Source: Cereibacter_A sp052244495 (GTDB lineage: Bacteria > Pseudomonadota > Alphaproteobacteria > Rhodobacterales > Rhodobacteraceae). From it: DNA of 64,000 bases. The translations under genes were made by a program, and so were the position numbers. The stretch lies in the NCBI GenBank assembly GCA_052244495.1, contig JBQPXH010000006.1. One strand, given 5' to 3'. Below the pieces are notes generated by a model, which was given only the letters and a program-made list of their open reading frames with translations, made no database searches and was not told where the DNA came from. Positions 43,389-51,329 of the stretch are shown in pieces (positions within the stretch are counted from its first letter, which is position 1; every line of letters starts with the position of its first letter).

Positions 43389-43407
43389 GCAGGCTTCGCG
43401 AGCCTGC
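43389..43407. terminator. Hairpin between fdsD and a convergent small gene
   Basis: GCAGGCT and AGCCTGC form a 7-bp stem with loop TCGCG, 50 bases after fdsD and just past the stop of the convergent small gene. GTCAGTTT follows on the plus strand. Probably bidirectional. Confidence 0.5.
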
Positions 43408-43408
43408 G

Positions 43409-43618
43409 TCAGTTTGCGGATTGGCCCTGACGCGGCTTGAAGTCGGATCCGAGCAGGCTCGGGCGCAGCAGCGCGAAGGCCATGAACAGCATGGCGCCCA
43501 GTGTCCCGCCGAGCATGTGCATGAAGACCGCGAAGGGGATCGAGTAACCCTGCGCCAGCGCCCAGATCGCCAGGCTCAGTCCCGAGATGATGCTGGAGAA
43601 GACAATTCCGAAGGCCAT
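43409..43618 (-). CDS. Small two-helix membrane protein, unknown
   Basis: Predicted 69-residue protein with two membrane helices (FGIVFSSIISGLSLAIWALA and PFAVFMHMLGGTLGAMLFMA) and a basic C-terminus (FKPRQGQSAN). ATG 43618 has AGAGGA seven bases upstream. I do not recognise the family. Its place directly beyond the fds operon is on the opposite strand, so it is not part of that operon. Confidence 0.7.
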   Translation of the reverse strand: MAFGIVFSSIISGLSLAIWALAQGYSIPFAVFMHMLGGTLGAMLFMAFALLRPSLLGSDFKPRQGQSAN

Positions 43619-43867
43619 CGGCAGATCCTCTGTTGGGGCGCACTGACTGCGTTGAACCTGAGGCTGCAGGTGGAAAAGCGCAAAATGGCGGACAGTTTGC
43701 GGCGCAATCATGGCATTTGAGACCGGCGCTCGCAGGCCTGCAGAAATAATGGAACGCCTGAAGGCATTTGGCGGCCGGGGTTGCCCCTGCGTCAACGGGG
43801 CGCGGGGCTATCAATGGCCCGCATCGCGGCCTATGCAGGAAGCATTGACACCGCTGGTTTCCCCTGC

Positions 43868-45061
43868 ATGCGCCTCGGCTATTTGATCAATACCTACCCG
43901 CGCGCCTCCTACAGCTTCATCCGCCGCGAGATCCGGGCGCTGGAGCGGTCGGGCCACCTCATCCACCGTTTCGCGATCCGCAGCGAGCGGGCGGCGCTGG
44001 CGGACGGCGCGGATTTCGACGAGGACGATGCCACCGAGCATTTTCTGCAGGAATCGCCTCTCCGCCTGGGCATCTCGGCGCTCCGCTGGATGGCCCGCAG
44101 GCCCCGCCGGGCGTGGCGCGGGATGAAGCTCGCCGCAAGCTGCGGCACGCAGGGAGGGCGGCTCCGTCACCTCGTGTTTCTCTTCTTCGCCGCCCATCTC
44201 GCGCGCAGGACACGGGCGCTCGGCATCACCCATGTCCACGCGCATTTCGGGGGCGCCGCCGCAACCGTCGCGATGCTGTCCGAAGTGCTTGGAGGGCCAC
44301 GTTTCAGTTTTACCGTCCACGGACCCGACGAATTCGACGCGCCGGTCGCGCTTAACCTGCCGCTCAAGATGAGCCGTGCCGCCTTCACCGTGGCCGTGAG
44401 TTCCTACGGGCGGAGCCAGCTCTACCGCTGGGCCGATCCGGCCGACTGGCGGCGCATCCATGTCGTGCACTGCGGGATCGAACCCGAAGCCTTTCCCGAA
44501 TGCCTGCCCCTGCCCGAGTGTGGCCCTCGCCTCGTGGCCGTCGGGCGTCTCTCCGAGCAGAAAGGCTATGCGCTGCTGATTGAGGCGATCGCGCTTGCGG
44601 CGGAACGCCTGCCCGACCTCCACCTGACGCTGGTCGGCGATGGTCCGTTGCGTGGGCAGATCGAGGAGATGATCCTTCGCCGGTCGCTGGCGCGGCACGT
44701 CACCCTCACCGGCTGGACCGACGAGAGCCGCGTGCGACAGGAACTGGCCGCAGCCCAGGCCCTCATCCTTCCCTCCTTCGCCGAGGGGCTGCCGATGGTG
44801 GTGATGGAGGCGATGGCGGCGGGACGGCCGGTGATCGGCACCATGGTCGCGGGCATACCCGAGCTCGTGCTGCCCGAGGAAACCGGCCATCTCGTCCCTG
44901 CGGGCTGTGCGCGGTCCCTGGCGGAAGCAATCGAGAGGCTGGCCGGGACCCCGATCGAAAGCCTGACCGAGATGGGCCGCCTCGCCCGGCATCGGGTTCT
45001 CGAGCGGCACGACGTCAATCGCGAGGCCGCGCGGCTTGCCCAGCTCATCGCTGCCGGCTGA
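43868..45061 (+). CDS. GT4-family glycosyltransferase
   Basis: Predicted 397-residue GT-B retaining glycosyltransferase, likely in exopolysaccharide or lipid glycosylation. MRLGYLINTYPRASYSFIRR is a typical start of the colanic-acid-type group, so I chose ATG 43868 over ATG 43814 although neither has a good ribosome site. VHAHFGGAAATVAMLSEVLG, FTVHGPDEFDAP, VAVGRLSEQKGYALLIEAIA (donor domain), and EGLPMVVMEAMAAGRPVIGT (the EX7E-type sugar-nucleotide site). No other polysaccharide genes flank it. Confidence 0.9.
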   Translation: MRLGYLINTYPRASYSFIRREIRALERSGHLIHRFAIRSERAALADGADFDEDDATEHFLQESPLRLGISALRWMARRPRRAWRGMKLAASCGTQGGRLRHLVFLFFAAHLARRTRALGITHVHAHFGGAAATVAMLSEVLGGPRFSFTVHGPDEFDAPVALNLPLKMSRAAFTVAVSSYGRSQLYRWADPADWRRIHVVHCGIEPEAFPECLPLPECGPRLVAVGRLSEQKGYALLIEAIALAAERLPDLHLTLVGDGPLRGQIEEMILRRSLARHVTLTGWTDESRVRQELAAAQALILPSFAEGLPMVVMEAMAAGRPVIGTMVAGIPELVLPEETGHLVPAGCARSLAEAIERLAGTPIESLTEMGRLARHRVLERHDVNREAARLAQLIAAG

Positions 45062-45113
45062 GGCCGCTGGCCGTCACTTCAGTTCGTGCCAGCGAGGGGA
45101 AGCGGCCTGAGGC

Positions 45114-45815
45114 TCAGGCCGTGAAGGCGTAGCCCACGCCGTGCACCGTCCGGATGAAGTGACTTCCGTTCTTCGTCGACGGGATCTTCCGGCGCAGGCG
45201 GCTCACGATCCCGTCAACCACGCGATCGTAGCTCTCCCAATGCCGCCCCTTGATCGCATTCATGATCTGGTCGCGGCTCAGAACCTGGCCGCGCCGGGCC
45301 AGAAGCGCCGAAAGAAGCTCGAACTCGGAGGTCGTCAGCTCGATCTCGCCGCCACCGGGTGCCCAGACCTTGCGAGCCTGCAGGCTCACGCCATAGCCCT
45401 CGAACTCGTGATCTATCGCGGGGAGCGCGGATGACGGCGCCGTCGGGGCACGCCCGGTCCGGCGGAAGACGGCGGTGACCCGCGCGGCCAATTCGCGCTC
45501 CTGGAAGGGCTTGAGCAGGGAATCGTCCGCGCCGACCTCCAGCCCCAGCACACCCTCTCCCTCGTCCCGGCGGGGCGCGAGCATGATGATGCCCCGGTCG
45601 GTGAACTGCCGCAGCTCACGCACCAGCGACACGCCGTTTCCGTCGGGAAGCGACGTGTCGATGAGGTAGAGGTCTACCTGCTCATTCGCATCGATCTTGC
45701 GGAACTGGGCCATGCTCTTTGCGGTAACCACGCGGAAACCCCTCTGCTCGAGGGCTCTCTGCACGATCGTCAGAACCGACGCCTCGTCATCAAGAGCAAG
45801 GACGCACGGCACCAT
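45114..45815 (-). CDS. OmpR-type response regulator with altered receiver switch residues
   Basis: Predicted 233-residue regulator. Receiver: acidic pair D9/D10, phosphorylation site D53 in YLIDTSLPDGNGV, conserved lysine K102 in LLKPF. The switch Thr/Ser is replaced by A80 (IIMLAPRR) and the usual aromatic switch by S99 (GADDSLLKP). Winged-helix output domain: LTTSEFELLSALLARRGQVL, SRDQIMNAIKGRHWESYDRV, VDGIVSRLRRKIPS, FIRTVHGVGYAF. No kinase is adjacent. ATG 45815 is preferred (GGAG six bases upstream), and ATG 45821 is an alternative. Confidence 0.87.
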   Translation of the reverse strand: MVPCVLALDDEASVLTIVQRALEQRGFRVVTAKSMAQFRKIDANEQVDLYLIDTSLPDGNGVSLVRELRQFTDRGIIMLAPRRDEGEGVLGLEVGADDSLLKPFQERELAARVTAVFRRTGRAPTAPSSALPAIDHEFEGYGVSLQARKVWAPGGGEIELTTSEFELLSALLARRGQVLSRDQIMNAIKGRHWESYDRVVDGIVSRLRRKIPSTKNGSHFIRTVHGVGYAFTA

Positions 45816-45833
45816 CCACATCTCCGCAGTTCG

Positions 45834-46037
45834 TCACCTGACCATGCGGACAACCTTAGCGTGTTTTGCATCCATGGCAATCTCCGAGAGCCAAGCGTCG
45901 CGGGTCACAGGTTCTCGATCGGATTCAGAAGCGTCGTCCATGGCGAAGACGTTGCGGGTCTCCAGGCCCTCGCGATGAAGGTGCCGCAGCGCGCGCAACC
46001 TGCGCTTGCGCGCCAGAGGGATCAGGGTCAGCGACAT
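45834..46037 (-). CDS. Small protein of unknown function, directly upstream of the response regulator
   Basis: Predicted 67-residue protein with a basic N-terminal helix (ARKRRLRALRHLHREGLE), an acidic middle (MDDASESDREPVTRD) and a basic C-terminus. The best evidence is the ribosome site: AAGGAGG six bases before ATG 46037, among the strongest in the window. It lies 18 bases before the response regulator stretch on the same strand, so the two may form an operon. No family recognised. Confidence 0.65.
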   Translation of the reverse strand: MSLTLIPLARKRRLRALRHLHREGLETRNVFAMDDASESDREPVTRDAWLSEIAMDAKHAKVVRMVR

Positions 46038-46359
46038 GGTCTACCTCCTTTCGAACAATCGGATTTGTGCTCAAGGAGGGAAACGGCCGGAACCTCACAC
46101 CTTTTAGTTGAGCCGGCATATTTTTCGCAACCTGTTGGAGTATAACGCTTTCTTCAACTGTGACTTTTTTACCAGACTATCGGCAATTTCTCGGATGTAT
46201 GCATGCTTGACCTTCTTTCGCATAATCGGCACAAATCCGCCTACTACGTGTATGAGGGTTGAGTGAGACACGAATCATTAACCGGCGAGGGAGCGGCTGC
46301 CACGCGCTCCGGGTAGATCGGCAGGTTCGCGCGGGACGCTTTCGTTTGGGGAGACGATA
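46038..46359. other. AT-rich divergent intergenic region between two small genes
   Basis: 322 bases without a gene, with an AT-rich core (46100-46290) that contrasts with the surroundings. A minus-strand TATACT (46144-46139) is a possible -10 for the small gene at 45834. Plus-strand TTGACC lies at 46207. No hairpin terminator or known RNA was recognised. Could hold two divergent promoters and/or a small RNA. Confidence 0.45.
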
Positions 46360-46581
46360 ATGATGAGAATGAATTTCGATGGCGGAATGGGTGCGGGCCT
46401 CCGTTTGGCGTGGCCCTTCTTTCTCAGAAGCCCGCGCCGCCCGACGTCGAGCGTCAAGACCCCCAAGATCCTCACGCGCGAGGAACTGAAGGAACTCTTC
46501 TCTTCCGAACTCTCGCAATCCGGCGCCGAGCGCCGCCAGCGCCCGCTGGGCATGCGCCAGGGCCGAAGCTTCCCGGCCTGA
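46360..46581 (+). CDS. Small protein of unknown function
   Basis: Predicted 73-residue basic protein, starting MMRMNFDGGMGAGLRLAWPF with later PKILTREELKELFSSELSQS, which looks like one amphipathic helix. GGGGAG lies six bases before ATG 46360. An internal ATG (46369) is an alternative. No family recognised. It is divergent from the other small gene across the AT-rich gap. Confidence 0.55.
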   Translation: MMRMNFDGGMGAGLRLAWPFFLRSPRRPTSSVKTPKILTREELKELFSSELSQSGAERRQRPLGMRQGRSFPA

Positions 46582-46673
46582 CCTCCGTATCGGGGCCGAT
46601 CTGCCATTCTCCCCCTGTCCTGTCGTGGCAGATCTGGTATCTCTGGCAGTGAGACTGCCACCGGAGCCCCCAG

Positions 46674-46919
46674 ATGCTGACATATATCTGTCTGAGTGAC
46701 ACCGAAGGCCCCGCCCGCTTCTACCGGGTGGAACTCGCCTACAACCTCTTTGGCGAATATACCGTCCTGCGCGAATGGGGCCGACGCGGCCCGGGGCAGG
46801 CGGGTCGGAGTCTCGTCACCTGGTTTTCCAACCTGCGGGACGCCTGTCTGGCGGCCGAGCGCTGGCACCAGCGCGCCCGGCGACGGGGCTACCGCTCCAC
46901 CATCGAAGGCAGCGCATGA
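46674..46919 (+). CDS. Stand-alone WGR-domain protein
   Basis: Predicted 81-residue protein that is nearly all a WGR domain: ARFYRVELAYNLFGEYTVLR, EWGRRGPGQAGRSLVTWFSN (the WGR signature), AERWHQRARRRGYRS. WGR domains occur in poly(ADP-ribose) polymerases, where they bind DNA ends and relay the signal, and as short bacterial proteins. GGAG is six bases before ATG 46674. The stop overlaps the start of the next gene (ATGA), so the two are translationally coupled. Confidence 0.88.
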   Translation: MLTYICLSDTEGPARFYRVELAYNLFGEYTVLREWGRRGPGQAGRSLVTWFSNLRDACLAAERWHQRARRRGYRSTIEGSA

Positions 46920-47971
46920 CGCATCTGTGGGTGAGGGCCGAGCAGCGGCCAAACGAGGAACGCGTCGGTCTGACGCCCGCAGGCGCGGCTGCGCTCATCG
47001 CGAAGGGCATCCGCGTCACCGTCGAGGCGAGCGGCGTGCGTGCCCTTTCGATCGAGGGCTATGCCGCTGCCGGCTGCGCCATCGCCCCCGAGAACTCCTG
47101 GCCCGCGGCGCCCGCCGATGCGATCGTCTTCGGCCTGAAGGAACTGCCCGAGGACGGCACGCCGCTGCCGCACCGCCACATCCTCTTCGGTCACGCCTAC
47201 AAGGGCCAACCCGCCGGCCGCATCCTGCTGCAGCGGTTCAAGGCGGGCGGCGGAACACTCTACGATCTCGAGTCGCTTGTCGACGAAACGGGCCGTCGCG
47301 TCGCGGCCTTCGGTTACTGGGCCGGCTATGCGGGCGCGGCCGTCTCGCTCCGCTGCTGGGCGGCCCAGGCCCGCGGCGGGATCTGCGAGCCGGTCTCGAC
47401 CTGGCCCGGGCGCGAGGGGCTTCTGGCCGATCTTGGCGCCGAACTGGCCGCCGCAGGCGCCCGTCAGCCCCGCGCCCTCGTCATCGGCGCCAAGGGCCGC
47501 GTCGGCACCGGCGCGGCGGACCTCTGCGAATCCATGGGCCTCGCCGTCACCCGCTGGGACATGGAGGAGACCGCGCATGGCGGCCCCTTCCCCGAGGTGC
47601 TCGAGCACGAGATCTTCCTCAACTGCATCCTCGCCCGTCCCGGCTGCCCGGTCTTCGTCCCGACCGATGCGCTTGACGCGCCGCGCGCGCTTCGCGTGAT
47701 CGGCGACATCGCCTGCGATCCGACCTCGGACTTCTCGCCCGTGAAGGTCTACGACCGCGCGACGAGCTGGACCGCCCCCGCGCTGCGCGTGCATGCCGAT
47801 CCCGTGCTCGACGTCATGGCCATCGACAACCTGCCCTCGCTCCTGCCGGTCGAGAGCAGCGAGGATTATGCGGCGCAGCTCCTGCCCTCGCTCCTCGCCC
47901 TCGACGCGCTGGAGAAGGGTGTCTGGGGTCGCGCAAGGGCGGAGTTCGACCGCCACGTTGCGGCGGTCTAG
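46916..47971 (+). CDS. Saccharopine dehydrogenase, L-lysine-forming type (LYS1-like)
   Basis: Predicted 351-residue NAD-dependent dehydrogenase resembling fungal Lys1 along its whole length: RAEQRPNEERVGLTPAGAAA, AIVFGLKELPEDGTPLPHRH, ILFGHAYKGQ, GTLYDLESLVDETGRRVAAF, GYWAGYAGAAVSLRCWAAQA, VIGAKGRVGTGAADLCESMG (nucleotide site), IDNLPSLLPVESSEDYAAQL. Lys1 interconverts saccharopine and lysine plus 2-oxoglutarate. Bacteria normally make lysine by the diaminopimelate route, so a catabolic or variant role is likely. Start ATGA overlap with the WGR gene. No aminoadipate or Lys9 gene is adjacent. Confidence 0.88.
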   Translation: MTHLWVRAEQRPNEERVGLTPAGAAALIAKGIRVTVEASGVRALSIEGYAAAGCAIAPENSWPAAPADAIVFGLKELPEDGTPLPHRHILFGHAYKGQPAGRILLQRFKAGGGTLYDLESLVDETGRRVAAFGYWAGYAGAAVSLRCWAAQARGGICEPVSTWPGREGLLADLGAELAAAGARQPRALVIGAKGRVGTGAADLCESMGLAVTRWDMEETAHGGPFPEVLEHEIFLNCILARPGCPVFVPTDALDAPRALRVIGDIACDPTSDFSPVKVYDRATSWTAPALRVHADPVLDVMAIDNLPSLLPVESSEDYAAQLLPSLLALDALEKGVWGRARAEFDRHVAAV

Positions 47972-48005
47972 ACCCTTCATTCTCGCGCAAATATCCTCGG
48001 GGGGA

Positions 48006-48044
48006 GCCCGTCCTCCGGACGGGCCGGGGGGCAGACAGCCCCCC
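48006..48044. terminator. Double GC hairpin, terminator/REP-like element
   Basis: Two adjacent perfect hairpins: GCCCGTCC-TCC-GGACGGGC (48006-48024) and GGGGGGC-AGACA-GCCCCCC (48026-48044). They are preceded by CGCGCAAATATCCTCGGGGG (47984-48003), a string I recognise as common at gene ends in Rhodobacteraceae genomes. Lies between convergent genes, so it may end both transcripts. Confidence 0.7.
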
Positions 48045-48070
48045 GTGCGACATGGGCCTCCGGATCGCCC

Positions 48071-48808
48071 TCAGCCCTTCCCGAGCAGCCGATAGAACAG
48101 CCCGTCCGGCAGCAGCTGCGAGAAGCGGAAGAACGAGGCGAAGAGCACCGGGAAGTTGAGGCGGAAGTTGTCCGAGCACATGTGCTCGAACATCTGCTGC
48201 GCCGCCTTGTCCGGCTCCATGATCGCAGGCATGCGGAAGCTGTTCTTGTCGGTCAGCCGGGTGCGGATGAAGCCCGGGTTCACCAGCTGGATCTCGACAC
48301 CCGTGTCGCGCAGGTCGGCATAGAGCGACTCGGTCAGCGCCATCACGCCCGCCTTGCTGGCGGAATAGCCGATGGCGCCCGGCAGGCCGCGATAGCCGCC
48401 GATGCTGCCCGTCACCACGAGATGCCCGCGGTTTGCCGCGATCATGCCCGGCAGCACCGCCGAGACCAGCCGCACGAGACCCGAGAGGTTCGTGTCGATC
48501 ATCGCCTCGACCTTCTCCGTCTCCCAGTCCTGCGCCTTCATCGGCCAGTAGGCCCCGGCGAGGTAGACGATACCGTCAAAGGCGCCGACCTTCCCGAGCG
48601 CCGCCTTGATCGACTCCTCCGACGTCACGTCGACCGCCACCGCCTCGGCCGGTCCCGGCATCGCCTCGACGGCCTCGGCCAGCCGTGCCTCGTCACGACC
48701 CGACAGGATCACCTTCGCCCCCGCGCCGCTCAGTTTCTTCGCCAGCGCGAGACCGAGGCCCTCGCTTCCGCCGATGAGCCAATACCGCTTACCTACAAAG
48801 TCTCTCAT
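48071..48808 (-). CDS. Short-chain dehydrogenase, last gene of the RpoE-linked operon
   Basis: Predicted 245-residue SDR. WLIGGSEGLGLALAKKLSGA, VTGSIGGYRGLPGAIGYSASKAG (catalytic S, Y, K), LVNPGFIRTRLTDKN, and a hydrophobic end FPVLFASFFRFSQLLPDGLF that may touch the membrane. The nucleotide motif has GGSEGLG in place of TGxxxGIG. The start overlaps the DUF3833 stop by four bases. Likely acts on a lipid-like substrate given its operon partners. Confidence 0.85.
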   Translation of the reverse strand: MRDFVGKRYWLIGGSEGLGLALAKKLSGAGAKVILSGRDEARLAEAVEAMPGPAEAVAVDVTSEESIKAALGKVGAFDGIVYLAGAYWPMKAQDWETEKVEAMIDTNLSGLVRLVSAVLPGMIAANRGHLVVTGSIGGYRGLPGAIGYSASKAGVMALTESLYADLRDTGVEIQLVNPGFIRTRLTDKNSFRMPAIMEPDKAAQQMFEHMCSDNFRLNFPVLFASFFRFSQLLPDGLFYRLLGKG

Positions 48809-49365
48809 CTCTCGATCCGTCTCAGTGTCGCCACAAGCTCGGCCACCTTGATCCCGAACTTGCGGAACTGGCTCCGATTGATGATCGTGCCATTCTCCAG
48901 ACGGTACATCCAGTCAATGACGTCCAGGACATGGCCCCCTGCGTCATCTTGAAGCCGCAGCCGGTAGCGCAGGCAGAGCGCGGATCCCTCGGCCCGGCCG
49001 ATCCCCTCGCCCACCACGTCGTCTGCCTCGGCCCTGAGTGTGCCGTCATTGCCCAGCGTGAAGCGCCATTCGCGCCGGTCGGTCGCGCCGCCTTCGTAGC
49101 GGAAGTGCTCGGTCAGCACGCCCGAGGTTCCGTCCCATCGCCCCTCCATGTCGGCCACGAAGCGCGAGGTGACCCGGCCGGTGGGTCCGTAGATCACGCC
49201 CTCGCAGAGCATCGGCCCGGCAAGGTCGCGCCGTGGATCGAGGGACGGCCCCCCGCCGGCATAATCCGACGGTCGTTGTGCCGCGAAGGACAGCCTGCGG
49301 CTCCGCAGGCTTGCGAGCGCAAGAGGGACGAGGGCACCGAGGACGAGGAACAGGAACGCGGTCAC
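48805..49365 (-). CDS. DUF3833-family protein
   Basis: Predicted 186-residue protein. It has an N-terminal membrane segment (FLFLVLGALVPLALASLRSR) followed by the DUF3833 lipocalin-like body: GPMLCEGVIYGPTGRVTSRF, GVLTEHFRYEGGATDRREWR, YRLRLQDDAGGHVLDVIDWM, YRLENGTIINRSQFRKFGIK. GTG start 49365 with GGAG nine bases upstream. A member of a conserved stress-linked operon (DUF1365-FAD-MFS-SDR). Function unknown, with lipid binding suspected. Confidence 0.83.
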   Translation of the reverse strand: MTAFLFLVLGALVPLALASLRSRRLSFAAQRPSDYAGGGPSLDPRRDLAGPMLCEGVIYGPTGRVTSRFVADMEGRWDGTSGVLTEHFRYEGGATDRREWRFTLGNDGTLRAEADDVVGEGIGRAEGSALCLRYRLRLQDDAGGHVLDVIDWMYRLENGTIINRSQFRKFGIKVAELVATLRRIER

Positions 49366-49368
49366 GGA

Positions 49369-50574
49369 TCAGGTCTCCGGAATGGGTGTGGCGAGCAGGA
49401 GCAGTATCGCGAGGCCCTTGAGCCCGCAGGGCAGCAGCGCATAGAGGACGGACAGAATGGTCATGGCCTCTTCGGATCCGCCGCTGCCGGCCTCGAAGCC
49501 CGCGAATTGGAGCAGCGGAAGCAGCGTGGCGGCCGCGAGCGCAAGGGCCAGCTTCGAGGCGAAGGACCAGAGGCCGAAGGCCGTGGCCTCGCCCGATCCT
49601 GAACCGGAGAGGTGCCGGGCGAAGATCGCCGGCAGAAGGACCATGTCCGCGCCGAGGGCCGCGCCAGAGGCCGCGCAGATGACGGCGAAAGGCCAGAGAT
49701 CGCCGGGTCCGAGCGTGAAGGCGAAGACGAAGGAAGCCACGGCGAGCCCCATCCCCGCGAGGAGGACGGGCTTCGCACCCCGGGCGCGGGCGGCGCGGCT
49801 CCAGCCGGGGGCGCTGGCTGCGGCGGCGAGGAAGAAGAGCAGCAGCAGTGGCCCTTCCCATCCTGCCCCAGCCAGGCGACTTTCAACGAAGAACAGGAAG
49901 AGCGTGGAGGTCACCGCCACCGGCGCGGCATTGACCACGGCGAGCAGGAGGAGCCTTCGGATCATCGGGTCGCGCAGCACTGCCCGAAGGTCCGGCTGCG
50001 GGGCTTCGGCCGACCCGGTCCATTCCCTGCGCATGCCCAGCCATGCCAGCAGCGCCAAGCCCGCGAATCCCCAGGCGAAGAGGGCGAAGCTGCCGAGCGC
50101 TACGGGCGCGACGGCCGCGACCGAGACGCCCGCCAAGGCCCCGGCCTCGCGCCAGCCGGCCAGCCTGAGGTGCCCCCCCGGCCCCAGCCGCGCGGCCTTT
50201 CGGACGCCTTCGGAATAGAAGGCGATGGTGAGGAAGGAGAAGGCCGAGAAAAGCAGGGCCAGTGTCAGCGCGAACCACAGCAGCGGCGCCACGGGCGGTG
50301 CCACCGCGAAAAGCCCGAGCATGGCAGTTGCGAGGATAGCAACCGCGCCTGCCACCATTCCCCTGCGCCATCTGCGCGTCACCTCGGCCAGCCAGCCGAG
50401 CGCCGGATCCTGCACCACGTCGAGAAGCCGCAGCCCCGCGAGAACCGCTCCGAGCGCGGCAAGGCTCACGCCATGCTCATCCACGTAGACCTTCGGCGCG
50501 TGGATGTAGATCGGCAGGCCCGCGGCCGCGATCAGCCCCGCGAAGAGCGACCACGGCAGGAGGGCAGCCGTCAC
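49369..50574 (-). CDS. MFS transporter (sugar:cation symporter-like) in the RpoE-linked operon
   Basis: Predicted 401-residue protein with about 12 hydrophobic helices. YIHAPKVYVDEHGVSLAALG, AVLAGLRLLDVVQDPALGWL (the R..D...DP..G MelB-type signature), EVTRRWRRGM, and ADMVLLPAIFARHLSGSGSG. It belongs to the GPH/MelB group by layout, but its substrate is unknown and may be a lipid precursor. GTG 50574 overlaps the DUF1365 stop by four bases. Confidence 0.87.
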   Translation of the reverse strand: MTAALLPWSLFAGLIAAAGLPIYIHAPKVYVDEHGVSLAALGAVLAGLRLLDVVQDPALGWLAEVTRRWRRGMVAGAVAILATAMLGLFAVAPPVAPLLWFALTLALLFSAFSFLTIAFYSEGVRKAARLGPGGHLRLAGWREAGALAGVSVAAVAPVALGSFALFAWGFAGLALLAWLGMRREWTGSAEAPQPDLRAVLRDPMIRRLLLLAVVNAAPVAVTSTLFLFFVESRLAGAGWEGPLLLLFFLAAAASAPGWSRAARARGAKPVLLAGMGLAVASFVFAFTLGPGDLWPFAVICAASGAALGADMVLLPAIFARHLSGSGSGEATAFGLWSFASKLALALAAATLLPLLQFAGFEAGSGGSEEAMTILSVLYALLPCGLKGLAILLLLATPIPET

Positions 50575-51320
50575 CGCGTGACGTCTTGCAGCGGCGGCGC
50601 GGGACGGCTGCGGTAGCGGGCGCCCTTCACGGCGAGTTTCAGCGCCTGCCAGTGGATCAGCGCCAGCACCCGGCGCGATCCGAACGGCCGTCGCAGACAG
50701 GTCCGCAGGATGCCGCCGTTGGTCAGCGGCACCCTCCGGCCGGTGAGTGTCGCGTAGAGGCCTCCCTCGGCGGAACTGTAGTCGATCCAGACGCCCACGC
50801 GGTCGTCGCGGATGTCGAACCGGAACCGGTAGCCGCCTTCGATCGGCTGGAACGGTGACACATGCATGATCTTCGTGGCCGCAAGCGTGTCCGTCCGGTC
50901 GATGGCAGAGCCGTCTTCCTTCGCGCAGAGATACCAGTGCCGGTCTCCGAAGGTGTTGCTGACCTCGGCAATGACGACGCGCAGCGCATCCCCGGCGTCA
51001 TGGCACAGCCAGAAGCTCACCGGGTTGAAGACGTGGCCCAGCACCCGCGGCTGTGTGAGGAGCAGGATCCGGCCGGGGGCATCGAGACCCTGTGCGTCCA
51101 GAACCTCGCGCACCCAGGTCACGCCGCGCCCCTCGCCCGGCGCGCCGCCGTAGTCGCGGTCATGCAGAGCGACCAGATTACTCCGGTTCCACGAGAAGAG
51201 GGCCGGTCCCTCGACCGCTTCAGGATCGACGATCAGGTAGTCCACCCCGTAGCGGAAGGTGTTTTCCAGAGCGCCCTTGCGGCCGTGGAAGGTTTCGCCC
51301 TGCACATGCTCGACACGCAT
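50571..51320 (-). CDS. DUF1365-family protein
   Basis: Predicted 249-residue protein: HGRKGALENTFRYGVDYLIV, ILLLTQPRVLGHVFNPVSFW, LCHDAGDALRVVIAEVSNTF, GDRHWYLCAKEDGSAIDRTD, HVSPFQPIEGGYRFRFDIRD. DUF1365 proteins typically sit with an FAD oxidoreductase and a cyclopropane-fatty-acid synthase-like methyltransferase. The methyltransferase is missing here. It lies nine bases downstream of the FAD gene. Probably a cofactor of lipid modification, unproven. Confidence 0.87.
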   Translation of the reverse strand: MRVEHVQGETFHGRKGALENTFRYGVDYLIVDPEAVEGPALFSWNRSNLVALHDRDYGGAPGEGRGVTWVREVLDAQGLDAPGRILLLTQPRVLGHVFNPVSFWLCHDAGDALRVVIAEVSNTFGDRHWYLCAKEDGSAIDRTDTLAATKIMHVSPFQPIEGGYRFRFDIRDDRVGVWIDYSSAEGGLYATLTGRRVPLTNGGILRTCLRRPFGSRRVLALIHWQALKLAVKGARYRSRPAPPLQDVTR

Positions 51321-51329
51321 GGTCCGTCC

